Shown here piece by piece: positions 9,467 to 19,250 of a DNA stretch of 64,000 nt. The translations under genes and the position numbers were made by a program. Origin of the DNA: Bacteroidetes bacterium UBA1941 (GTDB taxonomy: Bacteria > Bacteroidota > Bacteroidia > Chitinophagales > LD1); NCBI GenBank assembly GCA_002336805.1, contig DDEZ01000012.1, forward strand, positions 1-64,000, written 5' to 3'. The notes under the pieces are model-generated. The model had not been told where the DNA came from. It did not search any database and saw only the letters and a program-made list of their open reading frames with translations. Positions within the stretch are counted from its first letter, which is position 1. Each line of letters begins with the position of its first letter.

Positions 9467-11800
9467 TTACTTTTTAGGCATTGATGTTCTGGATTCCTGA
9501 ATACTGTAGATCCCCTTTTCAGTCTCTTTCTTGACGCGGCTTAGTTTCCCTTCCAAGTCATACTCATAAAATGTAGCATAGTTATTCTCATCTAATTCGG
9601 CCATTAGTTTTAGTGTAACCGGATTGTAGACATACGATTTCATAGTTGCCTTGGCTGGATAGATTCTGACATCATCATACATAATCGGGAGTGTAGTAGC
9701 GACATATTCCAGCGTAAGCGTACTACCATGATTCGGAATATGAAAAGTGTAATTGATCTGCTGCCATCTGTCTATCATTTTTCCATGCTGCTCCGAGGTA
9801 GGCGTGATGACCGTCCCGTCCACCTTAATAATAATGTGTGGATGGGGATAATCAAAAACACCTGCAGACACGCCAGGAGTCCTATCCTTTTCTTGTGGCA
9901 GCATCTCATAAGTCCAAAAACTGAGCACATAGTCATTATTGTCGTCGGGAGCGAATACACCTAGCATGTCATGCTCATTGACTGTAAAAGGATTGCCAAA
10001 CGGGGTATCCGTCACGGTCGGCTCAGGCGTACTTGCAGGAGTAATACTGCGACTGATTGATATATTGTGCCCGTCCATAACCTCCAGAGCCATTAGCCCG
10101 GTATGCGCCTTTGAACTCAAGTGAGGGTTTTCAATATTAAAATGGCGAGCCTCACATGTCGGATCAAAAAACTCATAATCCTCAAAGCCATCGAATGCCA
10201 TCTGCCTATACCTGGTATTATTGCCTACGGCTATGGCAGCGGAATAGTTGTAGCCATACACAGCTGCAGAATAGCGATAAAGCGGATCCCGGTTTTCTAC
10301 ATCTGCGCCATATGGATTCATTTTGGTCACTTCGGCTTTCCAACTCCAATTGGCAGGTATAATACCACCTGGTGTATCCCACTTGGTGCCACTGTAATGC
10401 CAGAACTCCGAGAATTGATCGTAAATGCCGGACTGCCTTACGTACAATCCTTGATTCTGGTTAGTCCTGGCAGTTGGTGTAGGATCGTATTGGCGATTGG
10501 CATTGTATAGATATGCTTTGTTGGCCTTCCAGTTTCCTCTTAGGCCCTGCACGAAAGGATTGACCTGCGTCCCCTTGATGACGCAGCACGACTTAGGAGG
10601 GCAGTCAAAAATATAATCACAATCATAAAATCCCCTCATAGTAGCATAAGTATGTGCCGCACCCGGATGTGAAGGATCTGCAGTCTCGATATCTACCAGA
10701 AAAGCATTACGGCTGCCTGGAAAGGCAGGGTCCGGACGCAAATTTGAAAAATGAATAATATGTAAGAAATCATATATTGTACTTCCCGAACGCATCAATG
10801 AAACATTGCACTGTGTACAATTGCCACTAACGGTGGGTACAGACAGTGCCATTTGAAGATGGTCAGGGAAGATCTGGCACCAATTGTTACTACAGCTATC
10901 CATTTGGATCATAGATATGTCATCATAGGCTATAAGACTTCTACCGCCTTCTGCATCATCGTAAACATAAATTGCAATCGTGGTAGTAGTATTGGTACCA
11001 GTAGTGCTGACTGTGCCCGAAAATTTATGCCACTCATAGTCACTCTCGACATAGGGTAAAGTACCAGTATAGGCTGATCCATCTAACTTAAGATTTTGAA
11101 GATTCTGAAAGGCACCTCCGGATAGCGGTATCCCAAAGGCAATTTGTGCGCCTTTCGTTTTGTTCAAATTCTTAAACCAATATGTGAAGGTATAAGTCCT
11201 ATTAGGCAATAAATGGAATGTCTTCTGCCAGGCTACTTCATGACCATATGTGGAATGACCAGCTCCGCTGACGAGCATAGCCTGACCGCCATAGGAATAG
11301 GCGATGGAGGTATGATCTGGTCCCAGCGCTAATGTGCCTGAATTTCTGATGGCAAAATATTCTTTAATGGCTGTATTCCAATCCCATGAATAGCTGAGCT
11401 GGCTGGTAAAGTCTAAATAGCTCAGCATGTCTGTATAGTTGGTCGGATTGTAATAAGTACTAACCGGACTTGTGCCTCCACCATTGCACACAGCATGAGG
11501 ATTGCAGTTTGGACTGGGTCCAGAACAGACACATTGAAAATCAGCCGGCACGGACATATACTGCAATGTCAGGCCTGACAGATCCTTTTCAAAATCACCG
11601 TCCCACACTAGATTAAGACTGCTAGTAAAAGACGTACTTCCAATCAAGTGATTGGCTGCCATATAATCCAGTGATTCCATCAAACTATTCCCGACCCCAT
11701 TCCGAGTGCATCCACCGTCACCTCCAGCTAATGAATAGGTGGATCGAGACAATATGGCGCAGAGCAGAATCACCTGCATTAAAAAAATATTCGTTCTCAT
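9467..11800 (-). CDS. RHS-associated secreted protein with CBM-like domains
   Basis: The protein is 777 aa and starts with a signal peptide (about residues 1-25). Two jelly-roll, carbohydrate-binding-module-like segments are visible. The first is around residues 60-300, from LVWDGDFEKDLSG to SLIAYDDISMIQMD. The second is around 545-705, from FDGFEDYEFFDP to LPIMYDDVRIYPA. The C-terminus carries the segment VTLKLMAELDENNYATFYEY followed by DLEGKLSRVKKE, which I recognise from the ends of large Bacteroidota RHS-associated proteins, and it contains a YD-like unit (FYEYD). It lacks a T9SS sorting domain. The start lies 4 bases after the stop of the 1732-aa gene. The clean stop, the new ATG and a separate signal peptide show it is a distinct exported chain and not a frameshifted tail. 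It probably assembles with the RHS shell; this is inferred. Confidence 0.85.
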   Translation of the reverse strand: MRTNIFLMQVILLCAILSRSTYSLAGGDGGCTRNGVGNSLMESLDYMAANHLIGSTSFTSSLNLVWDGDFEKDLSGLTLQYMSVPADFQCVCSGPSPNCNPHAVCNGGGTSPVSTYYNPTNYTDMLSYLDFTSQLSYSWDWNTAIKEYFAIRNSGTLALGPDHTSIAYSYGGQAMLVSGAGHSTYGHEVAWQKTFHLLPNRTYTFTYWFKNLNKTKGAQIAFGIPLSGGAFQNLQNLKLDGSAYTGTLPYVESDYEWHKFSGTVSTTGTNTTTTIAIYVYDDAEGGRSLIAYDDISMIQMDSCSNNWCQIFPDHLQMALSVPTVSGNCTQCNVSLMRSGSTIYDFLHIIHFSNLRPDPAFPGSRNAFLVDIETADPSHPGAAHTYATMRGFYDCDYIFDCPPKSCCVIKGTQVNPFVQGLRGNWKANKAYLYNANRQYDPTPTARTNQNQGLYVRQSGIYDQFSEFWHYSGTKWDTPGGIIPANWSWKAEVTKMNPYGADVENRDPLYRYSAAVYGYNYSAAIAVGNNTRYRQMAFDGFEDYEFFDPTCEARHFNIENPHLSSKAHTGLMALEVMDGHNISISRSITPASTPEPTVTDTPFGNPFTVNEHDMLGVFAPDDNNDYVLSFWTYEMLPQEKDRTPGVSAGVFDYPHPHIIIKVDGTVITPTSEQHGKMIDRWQQINYTFHIPNHGSTLTLEYVATTLPIMYDDVRIYPAKATMKSYVYNPVTLKLMAELDENNYATFYEYDLEGKLSRVKKETEKGIYSIQESRTSMPKK

Positions 11801-11804
11801 AAGT

Positions 11805-14800
11805 TTACATTTCTGGTTTTCCTTGTCCTATTTGATTTCTATTGACCCGCAGGGCATCCTTACAGTACATCTGCCACCTATCAGAATATGTCTGAACGGA
11901 AGCATTCAGCACCTTGGGATCATGACTAAAGTCTAAGTGGCCCGCATTTCTAGGATCAGTCAACATCGCTATGGATCCGATAGATTCCATCGGTTGATTT
12001 CTCCTTCCAGACCTGATGACCTTGACCGTTGGATCGGTGGCCAAAATAAGTGGATTGCCAAAGCGATCTATGATATAAATATTGTAGTCTGTCGCAGAGC
12101 CTGGCTTGAGCTGTACATCCAGCACCCACAATCTATCTGGTACATCATCTATCAGAAGCTCATCACCAGGAAAAAAGAGATTTTGACCAGGTGTCAAATT
12201 TAAAGCTGTGTAAACCCCTGGACTTTCATAGTGAAGAGGTTTGGTATATCCTATATTCTTATACGCCTGGCCCATACCGTCATAAGCCCAATGCGCTGGA
12301 TATGTGAAATTATATACAGGATCTTTAAACTGATTTTCTGTACGGGTGAGAAGTACTTGTCCGGTTTCTTCATCCCAGGCCAGATTGGTAGTAGTAATAG
12401 TAGAACCGTCCTCTTTCGCTACAGTGCGCTCCAGTATGCCAAAATGGTTTACTACCTTAGTAGTCACTAAAGACCGGAAGCGAACCTCTTCCATAGAGAA
12501 GTCTGGCAATATTGGCGGTATGGTGATAGGTATAGGCCCGGCGAGGAAGAACTCAATATTGATTTGCAAGCCCCCTCCCGTAGTATTATGGTCACTTTGC
12601 CTTGAATCCAATACGACATCCTGATCTACGCCCACGCGCTTTTGACAGATGTCTCCATTCTTTCGTATCACATCTACAGATGAGGCCAGATCACCATTTG
12701 CATCTGTTTTATAGAAGTATTCTATTGATGATAGTGGAGTAGTCTTGCCTTCAGCATATACAAATTTACCTTTGGGTTTCCCTTGCATATCATTCAAAAT
12801 GATTGCATATCCCTGACTAGCAGTCAAGAAGTCTTCTACCTTAAACTTCAAAAATTTGAAGAGTGGATTCGGCTTTTTATTGTAAGTCTTCAGGTTAAGC
12901 ACTTCTGTCCGGGTCGGAAAATCCTTATATGTGTAAAAAGTGTTTACCACTTTTCCCGTCCGGTGCTTCTGTACTTTTTTATTTTCGGATATTTTTCCAT
13001 CGCTACCACGGACAATCGGTATTGTAGCAACAGACACCTGCGAATAACCAACTGACGCTACAGGAAAGAAACTTTCACCGAAAGGCTCTTCAGCGAAGAA
13101 TTGAACATCCGGAACCATCTTCATGTCCTGGGTCATAAACTTGGGCTGCCGCCATGGGTTTTCTTCATTTCCTATCAGTGGTTCATAGCTGGCCACGCCA
13201 CTAGATTGATACATGGCTGGAGCATCATCTGTTGCACTTTTCACTTTGACCCGATAGTCATATACCTGGCCGTATGAGCTATTGCTTTCAATATGCGCGG
13301 TAGCATCGTACCAGTTATCGAGAGAGTATATGAGCTTGACTCGACTGCCCCCACCCAGCTTACGCTGCACGAGATACTCAGTTTCCGTTGGTATACTCTC
13401 ACAATCTATTATTTTGTCTGTAGGGCTCTCATGATCTCCATTTGGTTCAAATCCAGCATAGAGCCTGAGGGTTGACTTGTCCTTTACAATAGCATGCGCA
13501 TAACCCCATTCTTCATACATTACCAGATTCTGCCTATTGAAGCCCAACTTGAACTGGTCAAAGGCACTGGCCATAGCTGTGACTATATTTTTTGCATCAC
13601 CAGACGGAGGTGGCTGTTGATTGGCTAGCCGCGGCAGGCTCATTCGTATGAAATTTAGAGTAGTCTGAGCCAGCGGGCTGATCATCGTGGTCGGCTGTTT
13701 ACTTCCTATAGCCACGTTTCTAAGCTTCACATAACCATAGTTTTGATTACTACCATCTATATTGACATGCGCTACACCTGCGTAGGCACCAGTTTTATCT
13801 ATATCGGCATATGCCTGTATCCACTCCACCGCTTCCGGATGTGTGAAGCTCCCATTACTAGCACCTCCCACAGGTGTGCAGTATGATAGCAGCTTGAACT
13901 GTATCTGAGTCATAGTGCTGATCATTTCATTTTTGACATCTGCATCCGTCATGCTCTGTCGAGGAAGATCAAAAAAAACATAGTTATTTATGCCATATAT
14001 ATTTGACCCATGCAGCTGGACCACGGAGTTTCCAAATGAAGCGCTCGCATTGGTTATAGTACCTGGATTATTAGAAGCCGCCATGCCTTTGATACCTAAC
14101 ATATGCATAGCCTGCTTATTTTGAACGTAGGCATAATCATCAGATTCATATTTCACGTCTATCTCCCCTCCAGAAGGTAGTTTTATACTTTCGAGAGTCC
14201 AGGCATGGGCATATTTATCTTCATCTTCTTTTGATGCTGTGACATAAGGAAACTCTGCATTAGGCATGGAAGGATCATTAGGTTTATAGTTTCCCCACCT
14301 ATCATATTCCTTTGGTGCATACGCAGGGTTGAAACTACCATAGTCAAATTGATAAGATGAGAATTTGGCCTTATAGGAATTGCCGTATGAGAACCATACA
14401 CGTTTCAGAGTTAGCTTTCCTTGGTTCGCATTTATATTAGTGCTATTGACACTTTCGGCTATCCCATCATTATTAGGAACATGGGGGCACAATGAATAGT
14501 CATACTCAAAGTGAACTGTCTTGATAGGAATCGCAGTTGCCCCGTTAGTCATTTTATCCCTCTTTGAGTATAGCACTATTTCATCAAGTTTATAGAGCGG
14601 TTGATTTGTATTGATCCCACCGCTACGACCAGCTACCCCATAGCTATCGTGCCTGCGTGAAACGTGAAACTCAGCTACGTAATTCTTAGTCACGATAGAG
14701 TGCAGGTACCAGATTTCTTTTGCGCCATGTACAAAACTACCCTTGTCGTCATCCGTAGTATGCCTCAAGCCTTGATTATAGTTAGCGGTATTAGCCTGAT

Positions 14801-17003
14801 ACGGTACCCTCCACTGATAGTCATCATACACTTTGCTGTAGTTAAACTTGGTATATGATCCCAGATCATCATCTGAGATGCCATTTCCTGTGAGATCCGA
14901 ATAATCAGAAGACAAAATTCCGGTGAGAAGATATGAGTATGAATAAGGCGGCATCTTCACCTCATTGACATAGTGATCCGTTCCCTGATTATTATTGTTG
15001 ACATCATCATCCGATCCTGGTGTGTAGAGCACAGTACCATCTGCAGGTTGTGCCCGCTGACCATTGACTGCAAAGGAAACTTCGTCATTTTTATTAATAT
15101 AAGTGGGTATCCCATATATATATCTGCGTCCATCCGCTGTAAGATTTGTCACTTCTGATATGTGGTGTGGTGCATGGCCAGAAGCCCCCGCAAAACCGGG
15201 GGGAGTGCCTTGTGGCAAATAATCACCGGCATTATTGTCAAATACAAAATTGTTAGGATTTGCAGAGCTTCCATAAGATTTTATCAGACGATCAAGCCCT
15301 ACCTGCGAGCGCTCACTATTGCTTAGGTAAGTAATAAGTTGGTTTCTGCGTTTGCGCTTGGTTCGCTTTACATTGGGGGACCAACCAGAAGGTGTAAGTG
15401 GAGTTCCATCATTCGTTGTATTTACCAAGTAACTATCAAATACTTTAGTCCTTCTATCATTGACCCGCTGCAATGGCATGCGAAAGGCATGATCATCCAT
15501 TAGTGTTTTCTGCTGATCATCTGCATCAGGAGTCATTTCACTCATTTCCTGGAAATAAATCTTTTCCTGATTAGGATCTGTTTGATCGCTGTATTGAAAA
15601 TTATCAGTATGATTGTCATCTACCCATCTACCGGAACTACCCGAGCTATAATTCGCCTTTACGTCCACCCCCCCGTGCACGTTATAGCCAAGGCCGACCT
15701 CCCCACCTATACTACCATCACCGCCCTCAGATGTATTAACCTTGTCAGCGACAGTACCTACGTCAAATCTGTGCGGCCTAAAACACCCGGACACACCCTG
15801 CCCTGTAACACTAAAAATATCATAAGTCTGACTGGCCAGTGCCAGATATTTAGTAGCATCCTTTTTATAGGGTACATCCTTTTCCCTGTTAAAATCCATC
15901 ATGCCATTGACATCGTGCAGTGCTTTTTCTGCATAGAAATAGCCATATGCACTACTAGTGGTCTGTTTCTCTGTGAGCCATTGCCGCGAATAATACCCTC
16001 CGATATTACCGCTGATGTGTGCTACTCCAGCCTCTCCACCCAGCGTAAATGCAAGAGAAAAGTTGACATTGGCCATATTGCCCTCTACAGTGGGCATATA
16101 GGTCGGATTCAAAAAGGAAATTGAGCTGCCACTACTTGCGCCGAGATTTACCATAGAGTATTCGGTTTTACCCTTATCATCTTGCCGCTGTACCTTATCC
16201 TCCTCTTTAAAAGCCCCATTTACCTGCTCTGCATTCTTCTTTACCTGATTGCGACTAGTAGAGCAGTTAGCACCAAAGCTCATCCCTTTAAATCCCTCTT
16301 TACTATTAAAGTTGAGTCCCATTGACCCGCCATAACTATTGGTAGCCTGTCCGGTCATTTGCTGCTTTGATGAAAAAGATAAGTTAGGAGATATTCCCAA
16401 TCCTTTATCTGAACTCGCATTCAATCCCAGACCAGCGGTAGCAGTATTTTTATCACTTTTGCCTGCTGTAACACTCATGCCCAAACCAAACTCAAAATTA
16501 TAGCCATTGTAATTATTGTATCCCAAGCCCACATTGACACTCAAACCTGCCCCTCCCGGAATGCTTATCTTAAATCCCGCAACCTGCACTCCAAATCCAA
16601 CATTTACCCCATAAGATTCATTGTTTCTGAGATTGCGCAGTGTAGTAACTTTGTCTACGCCATTAAAATCATCAGGGAGTCCACGCATATTACGGTTGAT
16701 CACTCCCGGATTCACATTCCAACCCAGACCTGTCCAACTGGCTTCCTGATCCATAGTGACGCCTGAGTGATATGCCACATTGATGGGATATCCATCTACA
16801 TCCAATAGGGGTATATTGTAGTTAAAATCTCCAGAGAATGGATCAACCAAGTCACTAGTCCCGACAGGTGTGAAGGACTCTACTTCTGGCTGGCTGGGCC
16901 CACCAGTAAGCGCAAATACACGTAAAGGCCAACATAGCTCAAACATGATAGATAGAAGCCACACCATGGCTACAGGAGAAAGATATTTGCGAAATATTTT
17001 CAT
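11805..17003 (-). CDS. 1732-aa RHS-cluster shell-like secreted protein
   Basis: This is a very large exported protein with a signal peptide at residues 1-31 (ending LRVFAL). Directly after it comes a strongly conserved Bacteroidota segment: PSQPEVESFTPVGTSDLVDP, then DFNYNIPLLDVDGYPINVAY, DQEASWTGLGWNVNPG and NRNMRGLPDDF. I know this N-terminus from giant proteins encoded beside RHS genes, where it resembles the start of SpvB/TcaC-type beta shells. A glycine-rich stretch at about residues 120-260 is followed by a long beta-rich body with many Tyr/Asp/Gly residues. No enzyme motif or T9SS tail is visible. Neighbours are a lipoprotein 6 bases upstream and the 777-aa protein 4 bases downstream. 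It is likely a structural shell or scaffold at the cell surface. The family is confident, the function is inferred. Confidence 0.88.
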   Translation of the reverse strand: MKIFRKYLSPVAMVWLLSIMFELCWPLRVFALTGGPSQPEVESFTPVGTSDLVDPFSGDFNYNIPLLDVDGYPINVAYHSGVTMDQEASWTGLGWNVNPGVINRNMRGLPDDFNGVDKVTTLRNLRNNESYGVNVGFGVQVAGFKISIPGGAGLSVNVGLGYNNYNGYNFEFGLGMSVTAGKSDKNTATAGLGLNASSDKGLGISPNLSFSSKQQMTGQATNSYGGSMGLNFNSKEGFKGMSFGANCSTSRNQVKKNAEQVNGAFKEEDKVQRQDDKGKTEYSMVNLGASSGSSISFLNPTYMPTVEGNMANVNFSLAFTLGGEAGVAHISGNIGGYYSRQWLTEKQTTSSAYGYFYAEKALHDVNGMMDFNREKDVPYKKDATKYLALASQTYDIFSVTGQGVSGCFRPHRFDVGTVADKVNTSEGGDGSIGGEVGLGYNVHGGVDVKANYSSGSSGRWVDDNHTDNFQYSDQTDPNQEKIYFQEMSEMTPDADDQQKTLMDDHAFRMPLQRVNDRRTKVFDSYLVNTTNDGTPLTPSGWSPNVKRTKRKRRNQLITYLSNSERSQVGLDRLIKSYGSSANPNNFVFDNNAGDYLPQGTPPGFAGASGHAPHHISEVTNLTADGRRYIYGIPTYINKNDEVSFAVNGQRAQPADGTVLYTPGSDDDVNNNNQGTDHYVNEVKMPPYSYSYLLTGILSSDYSDLTGNGISDDDLGSYTKFNYSKVYDDYQWRVPYQANTANYNQGLRHTTDDDKGSFVHGAKEIWYLHSIVTKNYVAEFHVSRRHDSYGVAGRSGGINTNQPLYKLDEIVLYSKRDKMTNGATAIPIKTVHFEYDYSLCPHVPNNDGIAESVNSTNINANQGKLTLKRVWFSYGNSYKAKFSSYQFDYGSFNPAYAPKEYDRWGNYKPNDPSMPNAEFPYVTASKEDEDKYAHAWTLESIKLPSGGEIDVKYESDDYAYVQNKQAMHMLGIKGMAASNNPGTITNASASFGNSVVQLHGSNIYGINNYVFFDLPRQSMTDADVKNEMISTMTQIQFKLLSYCTPVGGASNGSFTHPEAVEWIQAYADIDKTGAYAGVAHVNIDGSNQNYGYVKLRNVAIGSKQPTTMISPLAQTTLNFIRMSLPRLANQQPPPSGDAKNIVTAMASAFDQFKLGFNRQNLVMYEEWGYAHAIVKDKSTLRLYAGFEPNGDHESPTDKIIDCESIPTETEYLVQRKLGGGSRVKLIYSLDNWYDATAHIESNSSYGQVYDYRVKVKSATDDAPAMYQSSGVASYEPLIGNEENPWRQPKFMTQDMKMVPDVQFFAEEPFGESFFPVASVGYSQVSVATIPIVRGSDGKISENKKVQKHRTGKVVNTFYTYKDFPTRTEVLNLKTYNKKPNPLFKFLKFKVEDFLTASQGYAIILNDMQGKPKGKFVYAEGKTTPLSSIEYFYKTDANGDLASSVDVIRKNGDICQKRVGVDQDVVLDSRQSDHNTTGGGLQINIEFFLAGPIPITIPPILPDFSMEEVRFRSLVTTKVVNHFGILERTVAKEDGSTITTTNLAWDEETGQVLLTRTENQFKDPVYNFTYPAHWAYDGMGQAYKNIGYTKPLHYESPGVYTALNLTPGQNLFFPGDELLIDDVPDRLWVLDVQLKPGSATDYNIYIIDRFGNPLILATDPTVKVIRSGRRNQPMESIGSIAMLTDPRNAGHLDFSHDPKVLNASVQTYSDRWQMYCKDALRVNRNQIGQGKPEM

Positions 17004-17009
17004 AGTTTT

Positions 17010-17612
17010 CTATATTCTTTTAATGGTTGGAACATTTTTAATTTTATCAGCAGGGATTTCAAATTGCAAAAGTCCATTGCCGAAAATTTTGTCTTCAAAA
17101 AATATTTTCTTGGTTTGAATGCCGGGTTTTCCCGAGTTTTTAAAACCCAGCAAGAGATTACAATAATTATTTAGATTGTAACTACGCTCCATATGTGACA
17201 TCATGCAATCCAGTGTGTCTCTTCCATCTAGTAATTTGATGTCATTCTTGACAAGGAAAGAGTAATACTCTAGTCTTCCATAATATTCCTGTGGTGTTTT
17301 GATCTGATACTTTAGTATCTCATCTTTGAAGCCGTCAATCTTGATGCGAAGAGTATAATATTGCATACCACCATACTCCTCTGATTTAGCCTCTAGATCT
17401 TGTACAGATTTTGGCAAGTATCTCTCCTCCGCCAGCACCACGTATGGCAGCGGTTTGTACAATACTGTATATTGATATTCTTCTACATCTTTTTTTACCA
17501 TAAGCCCGTTTACCGGATCATTAACATATTGGACATAACCTTTGCTATCATATTGCTTTTGATAGCATCCGGTGAGCATCGCAAATACCAGAAAACTCAT
17601 AAAAACCTTCAT
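17010..17612 (-). CDS. Lipoprotein of the RHS cluster, unknown function
   Basis: This 200-aa protein begins with a short lipoprotein signal ending in a lipobox (MLTGC, Cys16), so it should be lipid-anchored in the cell envelope. The mature part is rich in Tyr and Lys with no motif I recognise; segments such as VQYVNDPVNGLMVKKDVEEY and YYTLRIKIDGF suggest beta structure. It sits between the OmpH-like gene (11 bases upstream) and the 1732-aa shell gene (6 bases downstream), which ties its role to the cluster. A lipoprotein in this position could anchor the shell complex or one of the exported proteins to the outer membrane, but nothing in the sequence proves this. Confidence 0.82.
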   Translation of the reverse strand: MKVFMSFLVFAMLTGCYQKQYDSKGYVQYVNDPVNGLMVKKDVEEYQYTVLYKPLPYVVLAEERYLPKSVQDLEAKSEEYGGMQYYTLRIKIDGFKDEILKYQIKTPQEYYGRLEYYSFLVKNDIKLLDGRDTLDCMMSHMERSYNLNNYCNLLLGFKNSGKPGIQTKKIFFEDKIFGNGLLQFEIPADKIKNVPTIKRI

Positions 17613-17623
17613 ACTCCTGTTGC

Positions 17624-18136
17624 CTATTTACCTGTTCCCCCAAAACGCTTATTGGAATAATCGATCACTTCAGGTGTGATATCTACAGCCTCCTTTGCAT
17701 ACATGACCGCACCAGACCCATCTGCACCCATTATGTAATCTATATGATGCTCTTTGCCGTAGTCTATGACATATTGATTCAGCTGCTTCCATATTTTCTG
17801 ATTGAACTGAGCGATGAGATTCTCATTATCCTCATCAAACTTTGCCTTGAGTTCATAGTAATATCTTCGGTCTTCTGCGGCTTGCTTTGCATCACCCGCT
17901 TTGGAATGCGCATCTGACAATTGTGAAAGACTATCGAGCACACCCTGACGAGCAGTCTGTATTTTTCGGAGATCGCTATCAAGCTGTTTGGTATAAGAAA
18001 ACTGACTATACAATTTATTGTTAGTAACAAAAACTATCACTGGTCTGGTCACGTAGCTATAGACTAAAGCACCTACTGCTATCACTATAGACAATGCAAT
18101 AAATAGATCTCGTACTTTTATAGAGTTGTTCAACAT
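17624..18136 (-). CDS. Membrane-anchored OmpH/Skp-like periplasmic chaperone
   Basis: At 170 aa this matches the size and layout of the OmpH/Skp family. A short beta strand (IVFVTNNKLYSQF) is followed by a long charged helical hairpin (about residues 50-125) and returns to strand, with the family-like ending MGADGSGAVMYAKEAVDITP then EVIDYSNKRF. Ordinary Skp has a cleaved signal peptide. Here residues 8-30 form an uninterrupted hydrophobic segment without an obvious cleavage site, so the protein may stay tethered to the inner membrane. Skp holds unfolded outer-membrane proteins in the periplasm. A private copy inside an operon with an outer-membrane barrel and giant exported proteins suggests a dedicated chaperone. 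The family call is good; client identity is inferred. Confidence 0.85.
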   Translation of the reverse strand: MLNNSIKVRDLFIALSIVIAVGALVYSYVTRPVIVFVTNNKLYSQFSYTKQLDSDLRKIQTARQGVLDSLSQLSDAHSKAGDAKQAAEDRRYYYELKAKFDEDNENLIAQFNQKIWKQLNQYVIDYGKEHHIDYIMGADGSGAVMYAKEAVDITPEVIDYSNKRFGGTGK

Positions 18137-18156
18137 TTTTGATTTTTATTTTGGCT

Positions 18157-19248
18157 TTATTTTAATTTTCTAAACACAAGCATATACTTATCCTTCTTTT
18201 GATTTCTTACTTCCAACCTATAAGTTTTTCCTATCTGAAAGTCTTTGGAAGGCAGCGGCAAGGCTAATACGTTATTTCCGGAGGCAATTTGCAATTCATA
18301 CTTATAATCCAAAGGCTTTTTAGTCTCTATGTCTATGATATGATAATCCAGCGTTGTGGCCTGGTATAGGTTACGATAAACGAATTTCAACGTATCACTG
18401 ACTGGCACAAAAGCCTGGTCATCCTGATTTTTTAGCAATGGATAGATTGCAGTGGTTGTCACAGGCAGCTTCGGATTCTTCTCATAGCGGAACGTCCAGG
18501 TCTCCGTTTCTGCTATTTTATTGCTCCCTACAAACGCTTCTACTCTCCATGCATATGTTTTGAGATCTTCAAAAGGCTCTTGTGTAGTAGGGTGCTTTAT
18601 AAATGCCTTTTTCAAACCTTGCTCTTCAAAACTCGCCACGTTTGTCTCCACCGCTTCCTGAGGTGTTTGTCCCTCCCTTTTCTCTGCCACCCTAATATTG
18701 TAGGAGAGATCATCTGCTCTAATGATAGGGGTAGGACCGATCCAAATAAACATAGGATGATAGTCATCCAAGACGGAGCCGTCTGCCGGGTATACCAGCA
18801 TAGGAGGAGTGTAGGTCTGTGCCGCAAACTCCTGACACGCCTCTCCCACTATTGCTCCGTTCACATTTATTGCCTTAACGCATAGCACAAAGCTGCCATA
18901 ACCGAAAGTCCCGTTACGATATATCCTCTGCCCATCTTCAGATGATGAGTAACTAGTCTGAAATGGTGCTAAATCGCTATAGCGCAGCATGCGTGCCCCT
19001 GCCGGCAAAGTTATTTTTGAGGTTTTGACACTGACCAGTAGCTCCAGGTTATTCCTGATCTCTGCTTCCAACGTCACATCGACAGCCGCCCCTGGATTTA
19101 CCACTTGTATATTCCAAATCTTATCCAAAGTATAATTGGCTGGCGGTACTGGCAGTATATTGACAATAACCTGCTGCGCAAATCCCGATGCCCAGCAGAG
19201 TAAGAATACGGCTAAGCCAGTAACGCCCCTTATATATGAATCTTTCAT
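18157..19248 (-). CDS. Secreted Ig/FN3-like protein of the RHS cluster
   Basis: The 363-aa product has a signal peptide (cleaved after GFAQ, about residue 25) and consists of beta-sandwich-like segments. The central part has PPMLVYPADGSVLDDYHPMF then IWIGPTP and later YAWRVEAFVGSNKIAETETW, a pattern typical of fibronectin type III-like modules (paired Trp/Tyr around a PADG turn). I have seen similar proteins beside RHS and PKD genes in Bacteroidota but cannot name a family. No T9SS domain or enzyme motif is present. It starts 2 bases after the stop of the barrel gene, indicating tight co-expression and perhaps translational coupling. A role as a periplasmic or surface connector between barrel and shell proteins is a guess. 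Confidence 0.8.
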   Translation of the reverse strand: MKDSYIRGVTGLAVFLLCWASGFAQQVIVNILPVPPANYTLDKIWNIQVVNPGAAVDVTLEAEIRNNLELLVSVKTSKITLPAGARMLRYSDLAPFQTSYSSSEDGQRIYRNGTFGYGSFVLCVKAINVNGAIVGEACQEFAAQTYTPPMLVYPADGSVLDDYHPMFIWIGPTPIIRADDLSYNIRVAEKREGQTPQEAVETNVASFEEQGLKKAFIKHPTTQEPFEDLKTYAWRVEAFVGSNKIAETETWTFRYEKNPKLPVTTTAIYPLLKNQDDQAFVPVSDTLKFVYRNLYQATTLDYHIIDIETKKPLDYKYELQIASGNNVLALPLPSKDFQIGKTYRLEVRNQKKDKYMLVFRKLK

Positions 19249-19250
19249 AG

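Noticed and set aside
11796..11810. A frameshift or stop splitting one ancestral gene between the 1732-aa and 777-aa proteins
   Set aside because: The second protein has its own ATG and a full signal peptide, so it is a separate exported protein; only an ancient split remains possible.
15582..16124. 180-aa plus-strand open frame opposite the 1732-aa gene
   Set aside because: It is antisense to a well-supported gene with a family N-terminus and has no recognisable motif.
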